Shown piece after piece: positions 36,161 to 44,860 of a stretch of 64,000 bases of DNA. Position 1 is the stretch's first letter, and every line of letters begins with the position of its first letter. The position numbers and the translations under genes are program-made. The notes beneath the pieces were generated by a model. It was not told the DNA's origin and made no database searches. It saw only the letters and a program-made list of their open reading frames with translations. Location of the stretch: positions 1-64,000 of the forward strand of contig NZ_JAMWYX010000012.1 in the NCBI RefSeq assembly GCF_024305245.1. Reading direction: 5' to 3'. Origin of the DNA: Erythrobacter sp. GTDB lineage: Bacteria; Pseudomonadota; Alphaproteobacteria; Sphingomonadales; Sphingomonadaceae.

Positions 36161-36703
36161 CTAGCCGCCGTCGCCTGCCTTCAGCCGCTCCATTGCCGCA
36201 AGATGCCGCAGCACCACCGGGTCCGATGCGGCGGCGAGCGAGCGCAGCTGGCTGTTGTCGCCGCTTTGCGCATAGCCCGACAGCAGGTCATGCGTCTCCT
36301 TGTGCGCCAGCACCTGCTGGTCGAGATAGGTGGCATCGAACGCATCATCGGGCGCGGTTTCCAGATGCTCGATCAGCTTGGCACGGCGGGTGTCGAGGTT
36401 CTCTGGCGGCAGCGGCGCGCCCGCGGTCTCGTTCATCCGCAGCGCCGACTGCATCTGGTGCGTCATGGCGGTGTGATCGACGATCATCTTCTGCGCCGCC
36501 GCACGCACCCCTTCCGAATGGCTGCGTTTCAGCGCGATCTGCGCCGCCTCGATCTCGTAGCGATTGCCGATCGTGGCGTTCTCGATGAAGGCGGCGGTGG
36601 AGGTGGCGCCGGCGGTCTTGGCCTTGGCGCGGCCCATCATCCCGCCCATTACGTCGCTGGCCTTGTCCATCGTGTGGCGGAGCGTTCCGTGTTGCTCGAT
36701 CAT
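36161..36703 (-). CDS. DUF4142 ferritin-like protein
   Basis: A 180-residue helical protein of the DUF4142 (ferritin-like fold) family. Motifs are AAFIENATIGNRYEIEAAQI, RAAAQKMIVDHTAMTHQM and TYLDQQVLAHKETHDLLSGY. It lacks a signal peptide, unlike many relatives. The start overlaps the stop of the upstream large ferritin-like gene (ATGA at 36700-36703), so both are made together, probably in stress or iron protection. Confidence 0.83.
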   Translation of the reverse strand: MIEQHGTLRHTMDKASDVMGGMMGRAKAKTAGATSTAAFIENATIGNRYEIEAAQIALKRSHSEGVRAAAQKMIVDHTAMTHQMQSALRMNETAGAPLPPENLDTRRAKLIEHLETAPDDAFDATYLDQQVLAHKETHDLLSGYAQSGDNSQLRSLAAASDPVVLRHLAAMERLKAGDGG

Positions 36704-37977
36704 TCTGCAAACTCCCTGCGGGCCTGCTGTTCGGCCTTGGCATATTCGGTATTCTCGCCCGTCCCGCTGTCACGCAGGGCGATGATCGGGTGGTCGCCTT
36801 CGGTGGCGAAGCGGTATTCCTGGCCGAACTCGCTGCGGTGTGCGGTGATCACGTCCTCGCTCGGCACGCTGCCTTCGTTGACTGCCCGCTGGTAATCGAA
36901 GAAGCGGTGGCCCTGCGGCAAGTCGTTGATGGGCACGAACTCGCTATCCCAGCTGGTCCAGTCGACCGTCCGGTCGAGCACGTCGCGGACATACTCCTTG
37001 TTAGGCTCGAAGGTCATCGGCTTGTCGATCCCGCCTTTGGGGAAGAAGTCCGCCGCATCCAGCCCGTGCACCGCCTTCAGCGCATCGCACGCGACCCGCA
37101 GGTGTTCGAGCTCCATCGCGAGGTGCAGTTCCCAGATACCGCGAATGCGCGGATCGGTCTCGGTCTCGCACGCCGACCAGTAGAGCCAGCATTCGTTGTA
37201 TTCGTGGAGCACCCAGTTGAGCATTTCGGGAGTCATCGGATCGAGGATCGATTCGTAATGGGTGACGTGCTGCTCCTCGATCATCGCGATCTCCTGGTAC
37301 AGCGCGCGGGCGAGCGGGTGTTCGGGCCGGTTGCCGACCGTCATGTAGAAGTTCATCGTCTGCTGCTCGGCCGACAGCACGGTCAGCGCGTTGAGGATCG
37401 ACTGCACGCTCGCCGCCTCGACCGTCATCGGCCGGCGCAGTTCGTCGTGCGGATCGCGGTGCTGGAAGATGGTGGGGCGGCCCGGCAGGATTTCGGTGAG
37501 GTCGCCGGTGATCGCCTCGGCTTTGCGGCGTTCGCCCATCAGATCCATCAGGTTGGCGTAGCGATAGAGGTGATCGTAATCCTCCAGCACGCCGAATTCG
37601 TAGACCTGCTTGAGATAGGGGTCGGGCTCGTGACGGGCGATCCACGAGGTGAGATCGACCGCGACCTGTTCATAGCCGATGGTGTTGGCGATGCTGCTCT
37701 CGCTGCCGGGGATCAGCCAGTTCACGGCCTTTTGCTGCTGCTGTTCGACACGCCTGACCATGGCGAGCGCCTGCTTGATCCCGCTATCGGCGGTGCGGCG
37801 CGCGGCGTTGTGCGAATTCATGATCGCTTCGACTTCGATGCCGTTCATCAGGATCACGCGGCAACGGGTGTAGGGGTGCACATCTTCGGTGCGGTAAGGC
37901 TCGACCGCGAGTTCGGACCAGTTGCGCAACTGGCGATCCAGCGGGATGCCTTTTTCAGTGAGGGGGTTGAATGCCAT
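36700..37977 (-). CDS. large ferritin-like diiron protein of unknown function
   Basis: A 425-residue soluble protein, start MAFNPLTEKG. It has repeated carboxylate/histidine helix motifs suited to a diiron site: VLEDYDHLYRYA (near 135), EQQTMNFYM, EIAMIEEQHVTHYESIL (near 245) and ELHLAMELEHLRVA (near 295). I do not recognise a named family. The operon with DUF4142 supports a ferritin-like role in oxidative or iron stress. The C-terminal 120 residues show no motif. Confidence 0.75.
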   Translation of the reverse strand: MAFNPLTEKGIPLDRQLRNWSELAVEPYRTEDVHPYTRCRVILMNGIEVEAIMNSHNAARRTADSGIKQALAMVRRVEQQQQKAVNWLIPGSESSIANTIGYEQVAVDLTSWIARHEPDPYLKQVYEFGVLEDYDHLYRYANLMDLMGERRKAEAITGDLTEILPGRPTIFQHRDPHDELRRPMTVEAASVQSILNALTVLSAEQQTMNFYMTVGNRPEHPLARALYQEIAMIEEQHVTHYESILDPMTPEMLNWVLHEYNECWLYWSACETETDPRIRGIWELHLAMELEHLRVACDALKAVHGLDAADFFPKGGIDKPMTFEPNKEYVRDVLDRTVDWTSWDSEFVPINDLPQGHRFFDYQRAVNEGSVPSEDVITAHRSEFGQEYRFATEGDHPIIALRDSGTGENTEYAKAEQQARREFAE

Positions 37978-38159
37978 GGTTCTCTCCGCGGTATGATTTG
38001 TCGCTCGGGGGCGTGCGATGGGGAGGATTTGACTCGGCGGGCGGTGCGCGGCCCTAACTTGTTTGATTAGGGTCGGTGCGGCTGCGGCGGAGCGTGAACC
38101 GGCCAAGCCCGGTCGCTGCGATGACGAGGCGCGAAGGTCGCATGACGCGCGAACGAAAA

Positions 38160-38185
38160 GGGCCGCCGGATCGCTCCGACGGCCC
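38160..38185 (-). terminator. intrinsic terminator of the SDR-acyl-CoA dehydrogenase operon
   Basis: An 11-bp stem (38160-38170 with 38175-38185, one wobble) with loop of 4 is followed on the minus strand by TTTTCGTT. It is 24 bases past the SDR stop. Confidence 0.75.
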
Positions 38186-38209
38186 CTGCGGGATCGTATG
38201 GCGAAAGGC

Positions 38210-39019
38210 TCAGCCCTTGCCGCCCGGATCGGCGAAGTGGTTGGGCAGCAGCGCGTTGACCACGCCGCCGTCGACCGTCAGCGTGTCGCCCACCACATAA
38301 TCGCCCGCGCGGCTGCACAGGTAGATCGCGGCGGCTGCCATGTCTTCGGCGGTGCCGATGCGCTTGGCCGGGATGCCCGAGGCGCTGGCGTCGGGCGCGT
38401 CCTTGGCGGCCTTGTTCATCTCGGACGGGAAGGCACCCGGCGCGATCGAGGTGACAACGATGTTGTCCTCGATCAGCCGCGCGGCCATGCGCCGGGTCAG
38501 CTGGATCACCGCGGCCTTCGATGCCTGATAGGCGTAGGTTTCCCACGGGTTGATCCGCTGCCCGTCGATCGAGGAGACGTGGATCACCTTGGCCGGATGC
38601 CCGGCCTTGCCGCCTGCGACCAGCAGATCGTGGAGCTTCTGGGTCAGGAAGAACGGGGTCTTTACGTTCAGGTCCATCGTCCGGTGCCATCCCGCCTCGC
38701 TGAATTCGAGGTAGGGCTGTCCCCATGCGGCACCGGCATTGTTGATGAGGATATCGAGCCGGCTTTCGCGCGCCTTCATCTCATCGGCGAGCGAAACCAT
38801 GCCGTCCATCTGGCTGAGATCGGCGGGGATGCCGATAACCCGGTCGGCACCGAATTCGTCGATCGTCGCCTGCATCTGCTCGACCTTGCGGGCCGAGATG
38901 TACACGCGCGCGCAGCCGGCCGCGAGCAGGCCTTCGACAAACATCTTGCCGATGCCGCGGCTGCCGCCGGTAACCAGTGCAATGCGCCCTTCGAGGCTGA
39001 AAAGTGATTGAATGTCCAT
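38210..39019 (-). CDS. short-chain dehydrogenase/reductase
   Basis: A classical SDR of 269 residues with ALVTGGSRGIGKMF near 14-27, NNAGAAWG, catalytic Ser in HVSSIDG, YAYQASKAAV for Tyr/Lys, and the tail TLTVDGGVVNALL. Last gene of a minus-strand operon after two acyl-CoA dehydrogenases, so a hydroxyacyl-CoA or alicyclic alcohol substrate is likely. A repeat element separates it from the upstream gene. The frame is open to 39157, but the start MDIQSLFSLEGR fits the fold. Confidence 0.87.
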   Translation of the reverse strand: MDIQSLFSLEGRIALVTGGSRGIGKMFVEGLLAAGCARVYISARKVEQMQATIDEFGADRVIGIPADLSQMDGMVSLADEMKARESRLDILINNAGAAWGQPYLEFSEAGWHRTMDLNVKTPFFLTQKLHDLLVAGGKAGHPAKVIHVSSIDGQRINPWETYAYQASKAAVIQLTRRMAARLIEDNIVVTSIAPGAFPSEMNKAAKDAPDASASGIPAKRIGTAEDMAAAAIYLCSRAGDYVVGDTLTVDGGVVNALLPNHFADPGGKG

Positions 39020-39028
39020 ATGTATACT

Positions 39029-39149
39029 CCCCCCTCCCGCGAGCGGGAGGGGCAGCGAGACTTGGGCTTGCCTCGCAAGGCCTAGTCGCAGCGGGGTGGG
39101 CCCTTGCGGGCCCATGCCCACCCCCGCCCCCTCCCGCAAGCGGGAGGGG
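39029..39149. repeat. palindromic dispersed element with two CCCCTCCCGC hairpins
   Basis: Two near-identical 10-bp-arm hairpins of CCCCTCCCGC/GCGGGAGGGG (39031-39052 and 39128-39149) enclose about 75 bases. The enclosed part has further short inverted repeats (GGGCCC-TTGC-GGGCCC). This looks like a REP/BIME-type intergenic repeat inside an operon. Other genomic copies are expected but cannot be seen here. Confidence 0.7.
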
Positions 39150-39158
39150 AGACGCAAA

Positions 39159-40298
39159 TCAATACCCGCTCAGTTCCGCCACGCGGTTGGCGTGGAAGTA
39201 GGCATCGCCCAAAAACTCGGCCAGAGCGCGGTCGCGCTTCATGTAGAGGCCGATGTCGTATTCGTCGGTCATGCCGATACCGCCATGCATCTGCACGCCT
39301 TCCTGCACCGCGAGGCGCGCGGTCTTGGCGACCTTGGCCTTGGCGACGCTGGCCATCAGATCGGCCTGTTGGCTGCCCGCATCGAGCAGTTGCTGCGCCT
39401 TGATCGTCACCGCGCGGGCAATTTCGACTTCGGAATAGAGGTGGCTGGCGCGGTGCTGCAACGCTTGAAATTCACCGATCAGCTTGCCGAACTGCTTGCG
39501 CTGCTTGAGGTAATCGACCGTCATGTCCATCGCCCCGCTGGCGACACCAACGCCTTCGGCTGCCGCGCCGACCCGGCCCGCCAGCAGCATCGCATCGAGC
39601 ACCGCGCGCCCGCCGTCGATCTCGCCGATCACGGCATCGCCGTCGAGTTCGACGCCATCGAACTTCGTGTGGGTCGCCATCGAGGTATCGACCAGTCGCA
39701 CGGCGTCATGGCTCATCCCGCTGGCGTCCTTGGGCACGGCGAAAAGAGTGATCCCGTCAGCATCGTCGTCCGCGCCCGAAGTGCGAGCCGCGACCACGAT
39801 CATGTCGGCGCTGCTACCCTGAATGACGAAGCTTTTCGAGCCGGTCAGGCGGAACCCGTTGCCCGATTTCTCGGCGCGGGTGGCGATGCGGCTCGGGCGG
39901 TGCTTGGCTGTCTCGTCGATCGCGACCGCGAACACGTGATCGCCTGCAATCAGGCCGGGCAGATAGCGGCCCTTGATGTCGTCCGAACCGTGGTTCAGCG
40001 CAGTCGCGGCCAGCACCGACGAGGTGAGGAACGGCGACGGCGTAAGATTGCGGCCGATTTCTTCGAGCACGATCCCCGCCTCGACATGGCCCATTCCCAG
40101 CCCGCCGTCGGCTTCGCTCACCAGCATCCCGGTGAAACCCATTTCGGCCATCTGCTTCCACAAGCCGTGGCCGAAGCCGTCCTTGCAATCGCGGTCGCGC
40201 CAGTGGCGCAGTTGTTTGGCAATGTTGCCTTCTTCAGCAATGAAGCCGCGCGCGGTGTCGGCCAGCATTGCCTGATCGTCGTTATGATACAGGGGCAT
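39159..40298 (-). CDS. acyl-CoA dehydrogenase family protein lacking the C-terminal Glu motif
   Basis: A 379-residue flavoprotein, start MPLYHNDDQA. FAD-binding features are QRKQFGKLIGEFQALQHRAS and QMHGGIGMTDEYDIGLYMK. The C-terminus reads RDRALAEFLGDAYFHANRVAELSGY, without the usual EGT-I segment. Such proteins commonly form mixed alpha2beta2 dehydrogenases with a Glu-bearing partner, as in steroid side-chain oxidation. The adjacent gene at 40419-41612 has that motif, so the two probably assemble together. Confidence 0.87.
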   Translation of the reverse strand: MPLYHNDDQAMLADTARGFIAEEGNIAKQLRHWRDRDCKDGFGHGLWKQMAEMGFTGMLVSEADGGLGMGHVEAGIVLEEIGRNLTPSPFLTSSVLAATALNHGSDDIKGRYLPGLIAGDHVFAVAIDETAKHRPSRIATRAEKSGNGFRLTGSKSFVIQGSSADMIVVAARTSGADDDADGITLFAVPKDASGMSHDAVRLVDTSMATHTKFDGVELDGDAVIGEIDGGRAVLDAMLLAGRVGAAAEGVGVASGAMDMTVDYLKQRKQFGKLIGEFQALQHRASHLYSEVEIARAVTIKAQQLLDAGSQQADLMASVAKAKVAKTARLAVQEGVQMHGGIGMTDEYDIGLYMKRDRALAEFLGDAYFHANRVAELSGY

Positions 40299-40326
40299 TG
40301 GTTTTCCCTCTCCAATTGTTCGTCTT

Positions 40327-40400
40327 CCCGGGCTTGACCCGGGATCCCGCTGCATTCGTGCCCTGCCGCAAAAGAAGCGGGGCCCCGGGTCAAGCTCGGC
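40327..40400. repeat. dispersed inverted repeat of the CCCGGGCTTGACCCGGG type
   Basis: The left arm CCCGGGCTTGACCCGGG (40327-40343) and its near-exact inverse (40384-40400, one mismatch) flank about 40 bases between the two acyl-CoA dehydrogenase genes. The left arm is itself palindromic at its ends. Repeats of this kind are common in alphaproteobacterial intergenic DNA. Confidence 0.65.
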
Positions 40401-40418
40401 GAGGCGCGGGTTTCTAAA

Positions 40419-41612
40419 TCAGGCGCCCGGCAAATCCAGAATGCGCTTGGCGATCACGTTGAGCATCACCTCGCTGGTGCCGCCCTCGATCGAATTGGCC
40501 TTGGTTCGCAGCCAGCCGCGGGCCGGTTTGCCGCCGCCGGTGTCCTCGCTATCCCATTCGAGGCTGCGCGAGCCGCCGACCGCCATCATCAATTCATGGC
40601 GGCGCTTGTTCAGTTCGGTGCCGACATATTTCATCATGTTGGGCTGCGCAGGATGCGCCTTGCCGACCTTGATCTCGTCGAGGAACTTCTCGCCCATCGC
40701 GGTGTAGGCCAGCGCATCGACATCGAACATCGCGAGTTCGGCGCGCAGAACCGGATCGACATCGTCGCCGGTGCGGGCCGATGCGCGCTTCATCGCTGCG
40801 CCGATTGCTGCTGTGCGATCCCCGCCGCCAGCACCCGAAATCATCTCGCGTTCGTGGCCGAGCAAATACTTGGCAACGTCCCATCCGCGATTGACCTGAC
40901 CGACATAGGCCGGGCAATCATCGCCATAGGACTTGGGCACCTTCACATTGTCGAAGAAGGTTTCGCAGAACGGCGAATTGCCGCTGATCAGCAGGATCGG
41001 CTTGGTCGAAACCCCTTCGCTCGCCATGTCGTAGAGCATGAAGGTGATGCCCTTGTACTTGTCTGTCTTGTCGGTGCGGACGAGGCAGAAGATCCAGTCG
41101 GCCTGATCGGCATAGGACGTCCAGACCTTCTGGCCGTTGACGATCCAGTGATCGCCCTGATCGTCGCCATAGGTCTGCAGGGACACAAGGTCGCTACCCG
41201 AACCGGGTTCGGAATAGCCCTGACACCAGCGGATTTCGCCGCGCGCGATTTCATTGAGGAAGCGCTGCTTCTGCCCCTCGGTGCCGAAATGCAGAAGCGC
41301 GGGGCCGAGCATCCAGATGCCGAAGCTGCTGAGCGGCGGGCGCGCGCTGATGCGGCCCATTTCCTCGCGCAGCACCTTCGCCTGTTCGGGAGAAAGACCG
41401 GCGCCGCCATATTCCTTGGGCCAAGCCGGCACAGTGTAGCCCTTGGCAAGACAGGCTTCGAACCACGCCTTTTGCGCATCGTTCTTGAAGGTTGCGCGGC
41501 GGCCGCCCCAGTAGATGTCGTCCTCGTCGCGGACCGGTTCACGCATTTCGGCCGGGCAGTTCGCCTCCAGCCACGCACGCGTTTCACTGCGGAATGTTTC
41601 CAGATCAGCCAT
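40419..41612 (-). CDS. acyl-CoA dehydrogenase (catalytic partner, FadE26/28-like)
   Basis: A 397-residue flavoenzyme with N-terminal FRSETRAWLEANCP, substrate/FAD motif GYSEPGSGSDLVSLQTYG, GQKVWTSYADQADW and C-terminal SIEGGTSEVMLNVIAKRILD, which retains the Glu-Gly-Gly-Thr active segment. Resembles the dehydrogenases of steroid or bile-acid side-chain breakdown. A GAGGAG ribosome site precedes the start. First gene of the minus-strand operon; likely heteromer with the protein at 39159-40298. Confidence 0.9.
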   Translation of the reverse strand: MADLETFRSETRAWLEANCPAEMREPVRDEDDIYWGGRRATFKNDAQKAWFEACLAKGYTVPAWPKEYGGAGLSPEQAKVLREEMGRISARPPLSSFGIWMLGPALLHFGTEGQKQRFLNEIARGEIRWCQGYSEPGSGSDLVSLQTYGDDQGDHWIVNGQKVWTSYADQADWIFCLVRTDKTDKYKGITFMLYDMASEGVSTKPILLISGNSPFCETFFDNVKVPKSYGDDCPAYVGQVNRGWDVAKYLLGHEREMISGAGGGDRTAAIGAAMKRASARTGDDVDPVLRAELAMFDVDALAYTAMGEKFLDEIKVGKAHPAQPNMMKYVGTELNKRRHELMMAVGGSRSLEWDSEDTGGGKPARGWLRTKANSIEGGTSEVMLNVIAKRILDLPGA

Positions 41613-41644
41613 CAGCCGATTCTCCTCTCGCTCATGCTCTCACT

Positions 41645-41664
41645 TGACGCTTACGTTATCGTCA
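41645..41664. promoter_or_regulatory. palindromic operator candidate between divergent acyl-CoA operons
   Basis: TGACG-CTTACGTTAT-CGTCA is symmetric at 16 of 20 positions and lies in the 213-bp divergent gap, 33 bases from the minus-strand start. Its TTGACG/TTACGT composition recalls MerR-type LiuR boxes controlling branched-chain acyl-CoA genes. The regulator is not in the window. Confidence 0.45.
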
Positions 41665-41825
41665 TTTGCGCAGAGCCTGCAAGCGCTCTTCGCCCAATTG
41701 GCTTTGCCGTAGCGTCAGCAGAGACGCGATTGACGAGGCGCGCAATCGGTCTAGGTTCGAAACTGAAACGGGAGAGAGACATTGCCGGGAATCGCCGGGC
41801 TGGTAGCCGCCAGGGGCCGCTGCGC

Positions 41826-43322
41826 GTGAGCAGCGGTGTGGGCATCATTGCAGGCAAGCTGCCGATGCGACTGAAGCTGATTCAGGGCTTCGGAGCCGTG
41901 GCGTTCGGCGTGAAGGACAACGGCTTTTCATTCTTTCTGCTGATTTTCTACAATCAGGTATTGGGCATGGATGCCGGGCTGGTGAGCCTTGCGCTGCTGA
42001 TCGCGCTGCTGGTGGATGCAGTGGTCGACCCGATTCTGGGCAACCTGTCGGATCGCACCTATACCAGCTGGGGCAGGCGGTTGCCGTGGCTTTACGCCGC
42101 GCCGATCCCGCTCGCGTTCGCATGGGTGATGATGTGGAGCCCGCCCGCAGGCGAAGCGCCGAGTTTCGCCGGGCTGGTGGCGATAGCCATCGCGGTGCGC
42201 GTGCTGCTGTCTGCATGCGAGGTGCCATCGGTCAGCCTCGTGCCGGAAATCACCACCGATTACGACGAACGCACAACCTTGTTCCGCTATCGCGCGCTGG
42301 GGGGATGGATCGGCGGGTTGGGCATGATGGTGCTGGCCTACACCGTGTTCATGCCGGGTCCGGAAGGCCTGCTGCAGCGCGAAGGGTACTACGCGTTCGG
42401 CGTGTTCGGCGCGATCCTGATGGCGGTTTCGGTGATCGGATCGGCGGTCGGCCAGCACAGTCTGGTCGCCCGCCTGCCAGCGACCAAACCGGCCCCCTTC
42501 ACCATCAAAGGCGCTTTCGCCGAAATCCGCGAAGCCTTTTCCGAGCGCGCCTTCCTGATCTTTGCCGCGGGCGGTCTGGCGGCCTATGTCCATCAGGGGC
42601 TGAATTTCTCGATCACCAATTACATCAACATCTTCGTGCTCCAGCTGACCCGCGGCCAGCTGATGTTCTTCCCGCTGGTCTTGCTGGGCGCGGTGGTTTT
42701 GATGTTCGTGACCATCGGACCTTTGCACCGGCGCTTCGGCAAGGCGAAGGCGGCCGGGCTTGGCATGATTGTCGGCACCGTGCTGGGGATCGTGCCTTAC
42801 ACGTTGCTGCTGTTGGGGTTCTGGCCTGCGCCGGGCAGTACGGCTTCGGCGGCGCTGTTCTTCGGCTTTGCGATGGTCGCGACCGGGCTCGGCATTATCT
42901 CGCTGGTGTCGGCCACCTCGATGATCGCCGAGATCGTCGAGGCCTTCGAAGAACGCACCGGCAGACGTGCAGAAGGATCGTTTTATTCGGGCAACTGGCT
43001 GGTGCAGAAATGCGCGACCGGTGCGGGCATCTTCCTTTCCGGCCAGATCATCGCCTTTTCGCAGTTGGCCCCCGATGCCGTTCCCGGCAGCGTGCCGCAA
43101 AGTGTGCTCACCAGCCTGCTGCTGTCCTATGGCAGCGCCATGCTGCTGCTGGCGGTGATTTCCGCATGGTGGCTGGCGCGCTTTCCGATCAGCCGCGAAG
43201 AGCACGAGGAGCGCATCAACCGACTGGCCGAACGCCGGGCGCAGGACAACCGCGATGCCGTAGCGGCAGCCGCTGATACGCCATATCTGGCCGTCGACGG
43301 AGTGCCCGCACCCCATAAATGA
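41826..43322 (+). CDS. MFS transporter of the glycoside-pentoside-hexuronide (GPH) type
   Basis: A 498-residue permease with 12 hydrophobic helices. The N-terminal VKDNGFSFFLLIFYNQVLG and the loop DPILGNLSDRTYTSWGRRLPW are GPH signatures. A GTG start at 41826 is supported by AGGGG 9 bases upstream; ATG at 41865 is an alternative. It heads the plus-strand operon with acyl-CoA catabolic genes, so it may import the organic acid or steroid-like substrate rather than a sugar. Confidence 0.85.
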   Translation: MSSGVGIIAGKLPMRLKLIQGFGAVAFGVKDNGFSFFLLIFYNQVLGMDAGLVSLALLIALLVDAVVDPILGNLSDRTYTSWGRRLPWLYAAPIPLAFAWVMMWSPPAGEAPSFAGLVAIAIAVRVLLSACEVPSVSLVPEITTDYDERTTLFRYRALGGWIGGLGMMVLAYTVFMPGPEGLLQREGYYAFGVFGAILMAVSVIGSAVGQHSLVARLPATKPAPFTIKGAFAEIREAFSERAFLIFAAGGLAAYVHQGLNFSITNYINIFVLQLTRGQLMFFPLVLLGAVVLMFVTIGPLHRRFGKAKAAGLGMIVGTVLGIVPYTLLLLGFWPAPGSTASAALFFGFAMVATGLGIISLVSATSMIAEIVEAFEERTGRRAEGSFYSGNWLVQKCATGAGIFLSGQIIAFSQLAPDAVPGSVPQSVLTSLLLSYGSAMLLLAVISAWWLARFPISREEHEERINRLAERRAQDNRDAVAAAADTPYLAVDGVPAPHK

Positions 43323-43400
43323 GAGCTTGGCGCAGCCATGAGGCTCTGCCACGGTCACCCGCAGATTCGAAGCAATCAAAGACGAGAGAGGAACACCCCC

Positions 43401-44738
43401 ATGGATTTCGAACCCACAGAACGTCAGGTCTACTGGTCCGGCCGTGTGCGCGATTTCATCGCGGCGCATGTGCGCCCCAACGTGCCTGTCTATGACGAAC
43501 AGGACCGCGCGGGCGATCGCTGGAAGGTGATTCCGATCGTCGAGGAAACCAAGGCCAAGGCCAAGGAAGCCGGCATCTGGAACCTGTTCATGCCGCCGCG
43601 CAACGACAGCCATCACCATGTCGATGATACCTTCGAATTCGAAGGGCCGGGCCTCACCAACCTCGAATACGCGCTGTGCGCCGAGGAAATGGGCCGCATC
43701 GGCTGGGCATCGGAAGTGTTCAACTGTTCCGCGCCCGATACCGGCAACATGGAAGTGTTCCACCGCTATGGCACCCGCGAACAGAAGGAACAGTGGCTGC
43801 GTCCGCTGATGAACGGCGAAATCCGTTCGGCCTTCCTGATGACCGAGCCAAACACCGCCTCGTCCGATGCGACCAACATCGAAACCCGGATCGAGCGGGA
43901 CGGCGACGAATACGTCATCAACGGGCGCAAGTGGTGGTCTTCGGGCCTCGGCGATCCGCGCTGCAAGATCGCGATCGTGATGGGCAAGACCAATCCCGAT
44001 GCACAGCGCCACGCGCAGCAATCGCAGATCCTGATGCCGATCGACACCCCCGGCGTGACCATCCTGCGCCATCTGCCGGTGTTCGGCTATGACGATGCAC
44101 CGCACGGCCACATGGAAGTTGAAATGAAGGACGTGCGCGTCCCCGCCGACAACATCCTGCTGGGTGAAGGGCGCGGGTTCGAGATCGCGCAGGGCCGCCT
44201 CGGGCCGGGCCGCATCCACCACTGCATGCGCACCATCGGCGCGGCGGAAGTGGCGCTGGAGAAAATGTGCCGCCGTCTTCAGGAGCGTGAGGCGTTCGGT
44301 AAGCCGGTCTACAAGCATTCGGTCTGGGAAGAACGCGTTGCGCGTGCCCGGATCGATATCGACATGACCCGCCTGCTGTGCCTCAAGGCGGCCGACATGA
44401 TGGACAAGGTCGGCAACAAGGCCGCAAAGCAGGAAATCGCGATGATCAAGGTGCAGGCCCCCAACATGGCGCTGCGGATCATCGACGATGCGATCCAGGC
44501 GCATGGCGGCGGCGGCGTTTCCGACGATTACGGTCTTGCCCGCAGCTACGCCAACCAGCGCACCCTGCGTCTGGCTGACGGCCCGGACGAAGTCCACGCG
44601 CGCTCGATCGCTCGCATGGAATTCGCCAAGCACGCACCCAACCCCGGCCCCACCGCCAACGCATTGCGCGGCGATCACGGGCGCGCCGCCAATGACGGCG
44701 ACGGTTTCAGCTCGGGCGACATGGGCGTGGCGCGGTAA
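43401..44738 (+). CDS. acyl-CoA dehydrogenase, ACAD10/ACAD11 dehydrogenase-domain type
   Basis: A 445-residue flavoprotein with [18 protein letters not shown], the long [20 protein letters not shown] segment and the tail [20 protein letters not shown], all typical of the dehydrogenase half of animal ACAD10/11 and of bacterial LvaC. Those enzymes process 4-phosphorylated acyl-CoA. The matching kinase is encoded two genes downstream. The start MDFEPTERQ has an AGAGAGG ribosome site. Confidence 0.9.
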   Translation: MDFEPTERQVYWSGRVRDFIAAHVRPNVPVYDEQDRAGDRWKVIPIVEETKAKAKEAGIWNLFMPPRNDSHHHVDDTFEFEGPGLTNLEYALCAEEMGRIGWASEVFNCSAPDTGNMEVFHRYGTREQKEQWLRPLMNGEIRSAFLMTEPNTASSDATNIETRIERDGDEYVINGRKWWSSGLGDPRCKIAIVMGKTNPDAQRHAQQSQILMPIDTPGVTILRHLPVFGYDDAPHGHMEVEMKDVRVPADNILLGEGRGFEIAQGRLGPGRIHHCMRTIGAAEVALEKMCRRLQEREAFGKPVYKHSVWEERVARARIDIDMTRLLCLKAADMMDKVGNKAAKQEIAMIKVQAPNMALRIIDDAIQAHGGGGVSDDYGLARSYANQRTLRLADGPDEVHARSIARMEFAKHAPNPGPTANALRGDHGRAANDGDGFSSGDMGVAR

Positions 44739-44757
44739 GGTCTGCAAACAAGGTAAT

Positions 44758-44848
44758 CCGTTCGTGCTGAGCCTGTCGAAGCACTGCTTTTTCTTCAAGC
44801 AACGGGATTGGAAGAAGAACAGCCCTTCGACAGGCTCAGGGCGAACGG
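44758..44848. repeat. dispersed inverted repeat with 24-bp arms
   Basis: The arm CCGTTCGTGCTGAGCCTGTC plus GAAG (44758-44781) is inverted at 44825-44848 with only the TG/GG dinucleotide differing. It falls between two genes of one operon, so the mRNA can form a long hairpin there. This is a third repeat family, different from those at 39.0 and 40.3 kb. Confidence 0.8.
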
Positions 44849-44860
44849 AGATTTGGAACA

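Noticed and set aside
39029..44848. CRISPR array
   Set aside because: The repeats are inverted, few, different families and irregularly spaced; none form direct-repeat/spacer arrays.
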